Shown one piece after another: positions 1 through 5,956 of a stretch of DNA of 6,042 nt. Location of the stretch: NCBI GenBank assembly GCA_002383425.1, contig DFYV01000171.1, forward strand, positions 16,447-22,488, read 5' to 3'. The DNA is from Bacteroidales bacterium UBA4073. Its GTDB lineage: Bacteria > Bacteroidota > Bacteroidia > Bacteroidales > Tenuifilaceae. Position 1 is the first letter of the stretch. Each line of letters begins with the position of its first letter. The translations under genes and the position numbers were made by a program. Under the pieces are notes generated by a model. The model saw only the letters and a program-made list of their open reading frames with translations, was not told where the DNA came from and ran no database searches.

Positions 1-159
1 AAAGAACGATAGCACGATAGCACGATGGCACGATGGCACGAAAGCACGAAAGCACGAAAGCAAGATAGCATGAAGGCACGAAAGCAAGATAGCATGAAGG
101 CACGAAAGAACGAAGGCACGAAAGAACGATAGCACGATAGCAAGAAGCATGACAGAACG
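1..159. repeat. Degenerate 8-bp tandem repeat array (consensus AWRGCACG)
   Basis: Eighteen consecutive 8-bp units run without a gap from 1 to 144, followed by a 7-bp unit (145-151) and a last unit (152-159). The variants are AAAGAACG, ATAGCACG, ATGGCACG, AAAGCACG, AAAGCAAG, ATAGCATG, AAGGCACG and ATAGCAAG. Units 8-10 (57-80) are duplicated exactly as units 11-13 (81-104), so a 24-bp block was copied within the array. The array continues to the left edge and may extend beyond it. It ends before 160, about 250 bp upstream of the peptidase gene. No spacer and unit pattern like CRISPR is present. Function is unknown; this looks like an intergenic simple-sequence array that grew by slippage or unequal exchange. 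Confidence 0.95.
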
Positions 160-325
160 GAATAGGATAAATAAGAGCACCTATTGGGGTTAATCACTAT
201 GTACACAAATCCATACCAGTGGAAATTATGAAAATCTTTATACACCTCGTATCATCCTGCGATCTCTCGATCGTACGTATTTTTGGTTTGCATGCAATGA
301 AAGAGACTTTTCGGAGGTGACTCAT
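160..325. other. Non-coding stretch, no gene recognised
   Basis: This part of the 409-bp gene-free left flank holds no RNA gene or protein gene that I recognise. It contains a small hairpin at 258-275 (CGATC, loop TCTC, GATCG, extended by a G-T and a T-A pair) followed by a run of five T (280-284). It also has an isolated TATTTTTG at 278-285, which matches the Bacteroidota -7 pattern but has no TTTG at the -33 distance. Two short reading frames cross it (see the rejected items). The hairpin plus T-run could be a weak terminator for a gene to the left, but the stem is short. Confidence 0.5.
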
Positions 326-353
326 TTGTACATTTTTTAAAAAATTAGTACAA
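326..353. promoter_or_regulatory. Long dyad (operator-like inverted repeat) upstream of the peptidase
   Basis: TTGTAC (326-331) is mirrored by GTACAA (348-353). Between them lies a 14-bp perfect palindrome (332-345, A, six T, six A, T) and two unpaired bases (346-347). Together 26 of the 28 bases take part in the dyad. It sits about 20 bp upstream of the candidate -7 element at 373-380, over the position where a -33 box would be expected. Such symmetry suggests a dimeric regulator site; an AT-rich cruciform or hairpin is the alternative. The symmetry is seen directly; the operator role is inferred. Confidence 0.5.
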
Positions 354-372
354 GGTTTCTTAAATTTTATTG

Positions 373-380
373 TATTTTTG
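373..380 (+). promoter_or_regulatory. Candidate -7 promoter element for the peptidase gene
   Basis: TATTTTTG matches the Bacteroidota -7 consensus TAnnTTTG at every fixed position and lies 30 bp before the start codon at 410, which would give a leader of roughly 20-25 nt. No TTTG lies 19-21 bp upstream; that place is occupied by the right arm of the dyad at 326-353. The promoter may therefore be weak or activator-dependent, or the match may be chance in AT-rich DNA. Confidence 0.4.
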
Positions 381-409
381 TTAGTATATCACAACAAAAT
401 TTTAAAACG

Positions 410-2524
410 ATGAAAAAGACAACCATAATGCTGCTATTAGCTACACCCATACTGATCACAATGTCGTGTAATACATCCAAAGTAAAGTACCCAAAAAGCA
501 AGAAGGTAGATGTAGTAGATGAATACTTTGGGGTAAAGGTTGCCGATCCCTACCGTTGGCTTGAGGATGACAAATCGCCTGAGGTTGCCGAATGGGTAAA
601 GCAACAAAATGAGGTAACCTTCAGCTACCTGAATGCAATCCCATACCGCAATAAAATCAAAGAGAGGTTAACCTCTATATGGAACTACAGTTCCATGGGC
701 ACACCTTTTAAAGCGGGAGGCCGTTACTTTTTCTTCAAAAAAGAAGGACTTCAGAACCAAAGCGTACTGTACATGATGGAAAATCTGGAGGCTGAACCTA
801 AGGTAGTGCTTGACCCCAACACGTTTAGCGAGGATGGGACTATTGCGCTGTCAAACGTAAGCGTATCGCGCGACGGCAAATACCTTGCCTACTCCATTAA
901 TGATGGCGGTTCGGACTGGCAAAAAATCAAAGTTATTGAACTCCCCAGCTGCAATCCACTACCCGATGAAATCAGCTGGGTTAAATTCTCCTCCATTGCA
1001 TGGCAAAACGATGGCTTCTTTTACAGCCGTTACGATGAACCCAAGGAAGGTTCGGAGCTATCGAATATCAACCAAAACCATAAAGTTTTCTACCACAAAG
1101 TGGGAACACCCATTGAAACCGATAAGTTGATATTCTCCAACAGCCAGTACCCTTTACGCAACTACTCGGCCCAAACCACTGAGGACGAAAAGTACCTGAT
1201 TATTTATGAGTCGGAATCAACCTATGGCAATTCTATCTACGTTAAGAATCTTAAAGACCCCAGGGCAAATTTTTCCAAAGTAACCACAGGCTTTGAGTTT
1301 GAGTACAACGTGCTCGATCATATCAACGATAACCTGATTGTGCTGACCAACTACAAAGCCCCTAAATACAAGTTAGTAAAAATAAATGTAAATAGCATGG
1401 ACATTGGCAACTGGCGCGATATTCTCCCCGAACGCAAAGATGTGCTAATGGGATGTGCCATTGTCAACAATAGAATTATAGCCAACTACATTGTAGATGC
1501 CAAAAGCCAAGCTGAAGTTTATACCCTTGATGGTACCAAGGTTGCCGATATTGAACTACCAACACTTGGAACAATATCAGGAGTAAGCGGAGAGATAAAC
1601 GACTCCATAGCCTTTTACTCCTTCTCGTCGTTTACGGTACCCCCAACTGTTATCAAGTATAACGTAAACACCAATACATCTACCCAATTCTTCAGCCCAA
1701 ACATCAACTTTAATTTTAACGATTATGAAACCAAACAGGTATTCTATACCAGTAAAGATGGTACTATTATCCCAATGTTTGTTGTTCATAAGAAAGGCAT
1801 CAAACTCGACGGAAATAATCCGACCCTTTTGTATGGCTACGGTGGTTTTAACATAAGCCTACTACCATCCTTTAGTACAGCAAGGCTTTTCTGGTTAGAA
1901 CAAGGTGGCGTTTTTGCCATGGCAAACCTCAGGGGAGGTGGTGAATATGGCGAAAATTGGTACCGGGCAGGAACTAAACTTAATAAGCAAAACGTTTTCG
2001 ACGATTTTATTGCTGCTGCCGAATACCTGATCAAAGAAAGGTACACCTCACCAAAAAAACTTGCCATTCAAGGGGGATCGAACGGAGGTTTACTTGTTGG
2101 AGCAGTAATTAACCAACGCCCCGACCTATTCAAAGTAGCCATTCCGCAGGTTGGGGTTATGGACATGCTCAGGTACCATAACTTTACCATTGGCTGGGCT
2201 TGGGCTAACGATTACGGCACAAGCAACGATTCCATTCAATTCCTAAACCTTTACAGCTACTCGCCGCTCCACAACATCAAGCCAAAAACCAATTACCCCG
2301 CCATACTCGTAACCACCGCTGACCACGACGATAGGGTTGTTCCAGCACACTCATTCAAATACATTGCCACCATGCACGAAATGAACCCTAACCCAAAGAA
2401 TCCGGCACTTATTCGGATACAAACACGTGCCGGTCATGGTGCAGGCATGCCAACCTCAATGGTTATTGATGAATACACTGACATTTACGCTTTCATAATG
2501 TATAACTTGGGAATGCGTTACTAA
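410..2524 (+). CDS. Prolyl oligopeptidase (S9A family serine peptidase), predicted lipoprotein
   Basis: This 704-residue protein matches prolyl oligopeptidases in length (about 700-710) and order of parts. These enzymes cut short peptides after proline. Residues 1-20 form a signal sequence (KK, hydrophobic core, then ITMSC with Cys20), so it is probably exported and lipid-anchored; the lipobox is imperfect. The N-terminal catalytic part includes DPYRWLED (46-53). A seven-bladed beta-propeller should cover about 90-445, and the alpha/beta hydrolase about 446-704. Visible hydrolase motifs are GYGGF (476-480), nucleophile Ser557 in GGSNGG, GWAWANDYG (595-603), Asp640 in HDDRVVP, and His676 in AGHGAG, so the catalytic triad is complete. 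No acidic run follows Cys20, so I see no lipoprotein surface-export signal and favour the periplasmic side. The ATG at 410 is chosen because the signal peptide begins there; the leader is A-rich with no Shine-Dalgarno. A terminator follows, so it is probably monocistronic. Confidence 0.96.
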   Translation: MKKTTIMLLLATPILITMSCNTSKVKYPKSKKVDVVDEYFGVKVADPYRWLEDDKSPEVAEWVKQQNEVTFSYLNAIPYRNKIKERLTSIWNYSSMGTPFKAGGRYFFFKKEGLQNQSVLYMMENLEAEPKVVLDPNTFSEDGTIALSNVSVSRDGKYLAYSINDGGSDWQKIKVIELPSCNPLPDEISWVKFSSIAWQNDGFFYSRYDEPKEGSELSNINQNHKVFYHKVGTPIETDKLIFSNSQYPLRNYSAQTTEDEKYLIIYESESTYGNSIYVKNLKDPRANFSKVTTGFEFEYNVLDHINDNLIVLTNYKAPKYKLVKINVNSMDIGNWRDILPERKDVLMGCAIVNNRIIANYIVDAKSQAEVYTLDGTKVADIELPTLGTISGVSGEINDSIAFYSFSSFTVPPTVIKYNVNTNTSTQFFSPNINFNFNDYETKQVFYTSKDGTIIPMFVVHKKGIKLDGNNPTLLYGYGGFNISLLPSFSTARLFWLEQGGVFAMANLRGGGEYGENWYRAGTKLNKQNVFDDFIAAAEYLIKERYTSPKKLAIQGGSNGGLLVGAVINQRPDLFKVAIPQVGVMDMLRYHNFTIGWAWANDYGTSNDSIQFLNLYSYSPLHNIKPKTNYPAILVTTADHDDRVVPAHSFKYIATMHEMNPNPKNPALIRIQTRAGHGAGMPTSMVIDEYTDIYAFIMYNLGMRY

Positions 2525-2545
2525 TCGTTAACCCAAAAAACCATG

Positions 2546-2584
2546 AAGAGGTTGGAGATTTACACTCCAACCTCTTTTGTTTTG
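2546..2584 (+). terminator. Rho-independent terminator after the peptidase gene
   Basis: A perfect 12-bp stem (2546-2557 with 2565-2576, arm AAGAGGTTGGAG) has a 7-nt loop and is followed by a T-rich tail (TTGTTTTG, 2577-2584). It begins 21 bp after the stop codon. The tail overlaps the candidate -33 box of the next gene. Confidence 0.9.
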
Positions 2585-2606
2585 TGCGTCAAAAAATATA
2601 ATTTAG
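2576..2606 (+). promoter_or_regulatory. Candidate Bacteroidota promoter for the deoxynucleoside kinase gene
   Basis: TTTG at 2576-2579 (-33) is followed after 19 bp by TAATTTAG at 2599-2606, which matches TAnnTTTG at five of its six fixed positions. The spacing fits the Bacteroidota pattern. Transcription would start near 2613, about 20 nt before the ATG at 2633. The -33 box lies in the tail of the preceding terminator, a compact arrangement that separates this gene from the peptidase transcript. Confidence 0.55.
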
Positions 2607-2632
2607 CCAATAATAAACGTCTTTAAGTAACT

Positions 2633-3262
2633 ATGCATTACCTTGTAATTGAAGGGAATATAGGGGCAGGGAAAACCTCGCTGGCCACCTTGCTGGCCCA
2701 TGAGCTAAACGCAAAGCTGATTCTGGAACAATTTGCCGATAACCCCTTTCTTCCAAAATTTTATAAAAACCCTGAACGATACAGCTTTCCCCTTGAGCTA
2801 TCATTCCTTGCCGAACGTTACTCTCAGCTTAACAGCGAATTACGAACGGGCTCCCTATTCCATTCGCTAACCATTACCGATTACTATTTTATGAAATCGT
2901 TAATTTTTGCTCAAAACACCCTCGGTGGCGATGAACTCCAGCTTTACAAACAGCTCTTTACTATCATTTACAACACGCTCCCCAAACCCGACCTGTATGT
3001 ATATCTCCATTTACCTACAAACCAACTCCTGAAGAACATTCAAAAACGGGGGAGGGAATACGAACAAACCATAACAGCCGAATACCTTAATAGCATAACC
3101 CAAGGTTATTTTGACTTTTTCCGGCAGCACCCCGAATACACCTTTCTGGTAATTGACACCTCAAAAATTGATTTTGTAACCAACCATAACGATTTCTTAA
3201 AAATAAAATCTGTAATTTTTGACCAATCTTTCAAAAAAGGTGTTAATTTGGTATCTTTGTAA
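2633..3262 (+). CDS. Deoxynucleoside kinase (dNK/dGK/dCK family)
   Basis: This 209-residue cytoplasmic enzyme belongs to the P-loop deoxynucleoside kinases, which phosphorylate deoxynucleosides at the 5' position using ATP or another NTP in nucleotide salvage. The Walker A loop is GNIGAGKTS (8-16). Glu32 in LEQF is at the place of the catalytic base. The block NPFLPKFY (37-44), PERYSFPLE (47-55) and FLAERY (58-63) is typical of the family's substrate lid. The basic LID segment is KRGREYEQ (138-145). The (D/E)R(S/T) motif, which in characterised members supplies an Arg, reads DYY here (83-85), and Glu55 stands where many members have Gln. Which base it prefers cannot be told. In some flavobacteria a dNK is fused to the folate enzyme HPPK; here it stands alone. 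The start at 2633 is fixed by the P-loop lying almost at the N terminus. It ends without its own visible terminator, 104 bp before the next gene. Confidence 0.9.
   Translation: MHYLVIEGNIGAGKTSLATLLAHELNAKLILEQFADNPFLPKFYKNPERYSFPLELSFLAERYSQLNSELRTGSLFHSLTITDYYFMKSLIFAQNTLGGDELQLYKQLFTIIYNTLPKPDLYVYLHLPTNQLLKNIQKRGREYEQTITAEYLNSITQGYFDFFRQHPEYTFLVIDTSKIDFVTNHNDFLKIKSVIFDQSFKKGVNLVSL
3229..3259 (+). promoter_or_regulatory. Possible upstream promoter inside the end of the kinase gene
   Basis: TATCTTTG at 3252-3259 is an exact match to the -7 pattern TAnnTTTG and overlaps the last codons of the kinase gene. TTTC at 3229-3232 lies 19 bp upstream and matches the -33 TTTG at three of four bases. 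It would give a leader of about 100 nt for the lipoprotein gene. It is weaker than the promoter at 3290-3321 and may be a chance match. Confidence 0.35.
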
Positions 3263-3289
3263 TGTGAATGTTAATTTTTAATACATGAA

Positions 3290-3321
3290 TTTGATAAATT
3301 GAATTTTATATAGTATGTTTG
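3290..3321 (+). promoter_or_regulatory. Bacteroidota-type promoter of the TPR lipoprotein gene
   Basis: TTTG at 3290-3293 and TATGTTTG at 3314-3321 match both consensus elements exactly, with a 20-bp spacer. Transcription should start near 3327-3330, giving a leader of about 40 nt that is A-rich and lacks a Shine-Dalgarno sequence. This is the best promoter in the window. Confidence 0.75.
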
Positions 3322-3366
3322 TAATTACTTACTTGCAATCAAAATTAACAACTAACCAACTCTTAT

Positions 3367-5070
3367 ATGAAAATGAAAGGTTTAAAACTATCGATTATTG
3401 CCTTAGCCGGTCTAATAATGGCTGGTTGTGGCGGGGTTGAGAAAATGAAAGAGTTACCCGAGGGGTTCACTTTAAAAGTAACTCCCAACCCAGTTGAAGT
3501 ACATGCCAATAAAGTAAAAGCAACCTTTGAAGGTACCATTCCTCCAAAGTACTTCAACAAGAAAGCCATTGTGGAAATTACCCCTGTTGTTGTTTACAAG
3601 GGTGGTGAACTTGCTCTCCCCTCCAAGATTTTACAGGGTGAAGATGCTCAAGCTAACAACCAGGTGATCAACTATGAAGCAGGTGGTACCTGGAAACATG
3701 ACGTTGAATACGACTACAAAGACGAGATGTTCAACTGCGAAATTGAGCTTCGCTTTGTTATCACCTACAAAGATAAACAGGTACCCTTTGATGCTCCTCA
3801 AAAGGCAGGTATTGGTACAATGGCTACCTACAAGCTGGTTGACATTGACCCGAAACCTGTAATGCTGAGCGACAAGTTTGTTCGTGTAACCTCTGAAGAA
3901 AAAGAAGCTCAAATCAACTTTGTGATTCAAAAAGCTGATATTCGCAAGTCCGAACTCACCAAGGATGAAATCAAAATGTTGAACGATTTCCTACTTGATG
4001 CAGCTCAGGCTAAGGATAAAGAAATTAAAGAGCTTAAAATTTCGGCTTACGCTTCACCCGATGGCCCTGAAAAGTTAAACGACGAGCTATCACAGGATCG
4101 TGGCAAAAATACCGATAAGTATCTTGCCGATGTATTCAAAAAAGCTAAAGTTCAGGCAGAGGTTACCACAGCAGTTGAATTCACTGCTGAAGACTGGGAT
4201 GGATTCCAAAAAGCAGTTCAGGAATCAGACATTGAGGATAAAGAGCTTATACTCCGCGTTCTTTCCATGTACTCCGACCCTGTGGTTCGCGAAAAGGAAA
4301 TCAAAAACCTTTCAAAGGTTTACAAGGTATTAGCCGAAAAGATTCTTCCCCAGCTACGTCGTTCAAAAATGATTGCCAAAGTTGATTTAGTAGGCTACTC
4401 CGACGACACCCTCCGCTACATGGTTGAAAACAACACCTACGACAGCCTGAATGTTGAAGAGATGCTATACGCAGCCACCCTTGTTAACGATGTTAACAAA
4501 AAGATTGAGGTTTACATGAAGGCCGGCGAAAAATTCAACTGCGCACGTGGTTACAATAATGTTGCTTACTACCACATTCTTAACAATAATATTGCTGCAG
4601 CCAAGGCAGCCCTCGAAAAAATACCAGCTGACCAGAAGATTGCAGCCGTTACCAATAACCGAGGCTGTGTTGCTCTACTCGAAGGCAACTACGATGAAGC
4701 TGAAAAGCTTTTTGCCGATGCCGCCGATGCTGGTAGTGCCGCTAAGTATAACCTGGGCATCATTGCTATTACTAAGGGACAATACCCTGCTGCTGCTGAA
4801 TATCTTGGCGGAAGCGATACATTCAACCAGGGTCTTGCCCTTCTACTGGCCGGTAAGGCTGATGCTGCCAAAAACACCTTCAACAAAGTTGAAACAGCTA
4901 AGGGGTACTATGGCCGTGCAATAGTTGGTGCTCGCCTCTCAGAAGAAGCTACCGTACTCGATAACCTGCGCACCGCTTTTGGTAAGGATGCCTCACTTAA
5001 AGACCGTGCTAAGGAAGATGTTGAATTCCGTAACTACTTCCAAAACGAAGCCTTTAAAGCATTATTCTAA
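3367..5070 (+). CDS. Lipoprotein with OmpA-like region and C-terminal TPR-like repeats
   Basis: This 567-residue protein is probably a lipoprotein: residues 1-21 form a signal peptide ending MAGC (Cys21). Residues about 24-165 are a beta-rich region I do not recognise. Residues about 182-260 resemble the OmpA C-terminal fold: IxxLNxFL-type helix, then ISAYASPDG (225-233), Asn238 and LSQDR (241-245), then KYL. Against OmpA's TD...G...N..LS..R motif, Arg245 is kept but the diaminopimelate-contacting Asp is Ser230, so binding to peptidoglycan is doubtful. Residues about 293-350 (RVLSMYSDP, REKEIKNLSKVY, ILPQLRRS) form a conserved-looking block. From about 393 to 536, five TPR-like helix pairs can be drawn (near 393-420, 426-452, 458-482, 485-508, 511-538), suggesting protein-protein contacts. 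Proteins of this make-up occur in Bacteroidales; their role is not known to me. The ATG at 3367 is chosen over the Met at codon 3 for its position after the promoter; either keeps the signal peptide. An exact promoter and strong terminator suggest an independently expressed gene. Confidence 0.9.
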   Translation: MKMKGLKLSIIALAGLIMAGCGGVEKMKELPEGFTLKVTPNPVEVHANKVKATFEGTIPPKYFNKKAIVEITPVVVYKGGELALPSKILQGEDAQANNQVINYEAGGTWKHDVEYDYKDEMFNCEIELRFVITYKDKQVPFDAPQKAGIGTMATYKLVDIDPKPVMLSDKFVRVTSEEKEAQINFVIQKADIRKSELTKDEIKMLNDFLLDAAQAKDKEIKELKISAYASPDGPEKLNDELSQDRGKNTDKYLADVFKKAKVQAEVTTAVEFTAEDWDGFQKAVQESDIEDKELILRVLSMYSDPVVREKEIKNLSKVYKVLAEKILPQLRRSKMIAKVDLVGYSDDTLRYMVENNTYDSLNVEEMLYAATLVNDVNKKIEVYMKAGEKFNCARGYNNVAYYHILNNNIAAAKAALEKIPADQKIAAVTNNRGCVALLEGNYDEAEKLFADAADAGSAAKYNLGIIAITKGQYPAAAEYLGGSDTFNQGLALLLAGKADAAKNTFNKVETAKGYYGRAIVGARLSEEATVLDNLRTAFGKDASLKDRAKEDVEFRNYFQNEAFKALF

Positions 5071-5090
5071 AATTTTTATAACCCACAACG

Positions 5091-5124
5091 AAGAAGGGCT
5101 GCTAAAATGCAGCCCTTCTTTTTT
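5091..5124 (+). terminator. Strong rho-independent terminator between convergent genes
   Basis: A perfect 12-bp stem (5091-5102 with 5109-5120, arm AAGAAGGGCTGC) has a 6-nt loop and is followed by six T at 5119-5124. It starts 20 bp after the lipoprotein stop. It lies 15 bp beyond the stop of the convergent methyltransferase gene; on that strand the hairpin also forms but is not followed by a U-run, so it would be a poorer terminator there. Confidence 0.92.
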
Positions 5125-5138
5125 ATATCAAAACCTAT

Positions 5139-5678
5139 TTATTCCTTGATTTTACAGAAAAAATCCCATAGAACAATTCCTGCCGATACAGAAATATTAA
5201 ACGAATGCTTTGTTCCCAGCTGCGGGATTTCAAGGCACTCATCGGAAAAATCAACAACTTCCTGAGCGACACCCTTCAGCTCATTTCCAAAAATCAACGC
5301 ATATTTTGCATCTGATCGAGGACTAAACTCATTTAATAAAATCGATTTTTCAACCTGCTCAACAGATATAATATTGTATCCCAGCATTTTAAGTTTATGA
5401 ACAACAGCTATAGTTTCCTTAGCATACTCCCACTCTACCGATTTTTCTGCCCCAAGTGCCGACCGATGTATTTCAGGATGTGGTGGAGTTCCGGTAATGC
5501 CACACAGGTAAATTTTTTCGACTAAAAAAGCATCGGAAGTTCTAAAAACCGAACCCACATTGTTAAGACTCCTAACATTATCGAGTACCACCACAACGGG
5601 TAATTTGCTTGAAGCCTTAAATTCATCGATCGATTTTCGACCCAGCTCTTCGTTTAACAGCTTTCTGTTTTTAATCAT
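5139..5678 (-). CDS. SpoU/TrmH-family RNA 2'-O-methyltransferase
   Basis: This 179-residue protein is a minimal SPOUT methyltransferase, expected to use S-adenosylmethionine to methylate a ribose 2'-OH in tRNA or rRNA in the cytoplasm. The three family motifs are visible: motif 1 LDNVRSLNNVGSVFRTSDAF (32-51, with Asn40 and the catalytic-type Arg46), motif 2 LIFGNELKGV (128-137, with Glu133), and motif 3 from 150 to 171 (IPQLGTKHSFN, Ser159, Asn161, ISVSAG), which forms the trefoil-knot cofactor site. There is a short N-terminal segment (1-25) but no L30e-like RNA-binding domain as in RlmB/TrmB-type relatives, and no C-terminal extension as in E. coli TrmH. Candidate targets include tRNA position 18, but the exact RNA cannot be deduced. 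The ATG at 5678 is the natural start: it begins a basic helix and the upstream DNA is non-coding. It converges with the lipoprotein gene, 68 bp apart. No convincing -33/-7 pair is seen upstream; instead there is a cluster of AT-rich repeats. Confidence 0.92.
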   Translation of the reverse strand: MIKNRKLLNEELGRKSIDEFKASSKLPVVVVLDNVRSLNNVGSVFRTSDAFLVEKIYLCGITGTPPHPEIHRSALGAEKSVEWEYAKETIAVVHKLKMLGYNIISVEQVEKSILLNEFSPRSDAKYALIFGNELKGVAQEVVDFSDECLEIPQLGTKHSFNISVSAGIVLWDFFCKIKE

Positions 5679-5685
5679 ACCAACA

Positions 5686-5734
5686 AAATATTTAACAAAT
5701 TTGGTACTACCCTTATTTTAGTGGTTAAATATTT
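5686..5734. repeat. Inverted repeat upstream of the methyltransferase gene
   Basis: AAATATTTAAC (5686-5696) is an exact reverse complement of GTTAAATATTT (5724-5734), separated by 27 bp. The left arm begins 8 bp from the methyltransferase start codon, so it would lie in or near that gene's promoter or leader. The arm is the same word as the 11-bp repeat cluster that follows, in opposite orientation. A regulatory role is inference only. Confidence 0.6.
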
Positions 5735-5807
5735 ATATCATATAAAACACTGTTTAAATATAGCTATAAATGTGGTTTAAATATTGTTTAAATATTGTTT
5801 AAATATT
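5724..5807. repeat. Cluster of 11-bp AT-rich repeats (GTTTAAATATT)
   Basis: Three exact head-to-tail copies of GTTTAAATATT lie at 5775-5785, 5786-5796 and 5797-5807. A 10-base copy is at 5752-5761 and a copy lacking one T is at 5724-5733. Between them are a 15-bp perfect palindrome, TTTATAT-C-ATATAAA (5732-5746), and a 10-bp palindrome, TATAGCTATA (5759-5768). The 11-bp period is close to one helical turn, so the exact copies present the same face of DNA. This could be a protein-binding array, a bent or easily melted region, or slippage debris. Confidence 0.85.
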
Positions 5808-5956
5808 GATACTGCTGCTCTATTTATTTGCCGTACAAGAGCATACTTTTCATCTGAGGGGAAAAAAATGCTTAACTTCAGAAATCCCGACTTAATAGCA
5901 AATTAAAATGTCGCAAAATTAGTTCATTAACAAATAGAATTTCTGGAAGAATTAAA
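5808..5956. other. Non-coding stretch, nothing recognised
   Basis: This is the middle of the 364-bp gene-free right flank (5679-6042). It is AT-rich and contains no reading frame of useful length, no RNA gene that I recognise and no clear promoter pair. A 12-codon frame preceded by a GAGGGG run starts at 5868 and is treated as chance. Confidence 0.5.

Noticed and set aside
1..159. A CRISPR array.
   Set aside because: The units are 8 bp and abut with no spacers, so the repeat-spacer architecture is absent.
228..320. 30-codon frame on the + strand starting at the ATG at 228, and an overlapping stop-free frame (about 194-340) in another phase.
   Set aside because: Neither has a recognisable family, a promoter or a leader. 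The longer one has no in-frame ATG. Their length is within chance expectation, although a decayed gene fragment cannot be excluded.
313..320. GGAGGTGA, a perfect Shine-Dalgarno-like sequence.
   Set aside because: No ATG follows at a useful distance. The nearest possible start, TTG at 326, runs into a stop after three codons. Bacteroidota genes also seldom depend on such sites.
4547..4924. A 125-codon frame overlapping the lipoprotein gene in another phase.
   Set aside because: It lies wholly inside a gene with a signal peptide, promoter and terminator, and its translation has no recognisable motif. It is a shadow frame.
5091..5124. The intergenic hairpin as an equally good bidirectional terminator.
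   Set aside because: On the minus strand the stem is followed by CGTTGTGG rather than a U-run, so only + strand termination is well supported.
5721..5810. A replication origin, because of the AT-rich iteron-like repeats and TGTGG words.
   Set aside because: No good DnaA box is present; the closest words (for example TGTGGTTTA at 5771) differ at two positions. There are no origin-associated genes nearby.
5868..5906. 12-codon frame with an upstream GAGGGG run.
   Set aside because: It is too short, has no regulatory-leader features such as codon runs followed by an attenuator, and no gene follows on the + strand within the window.
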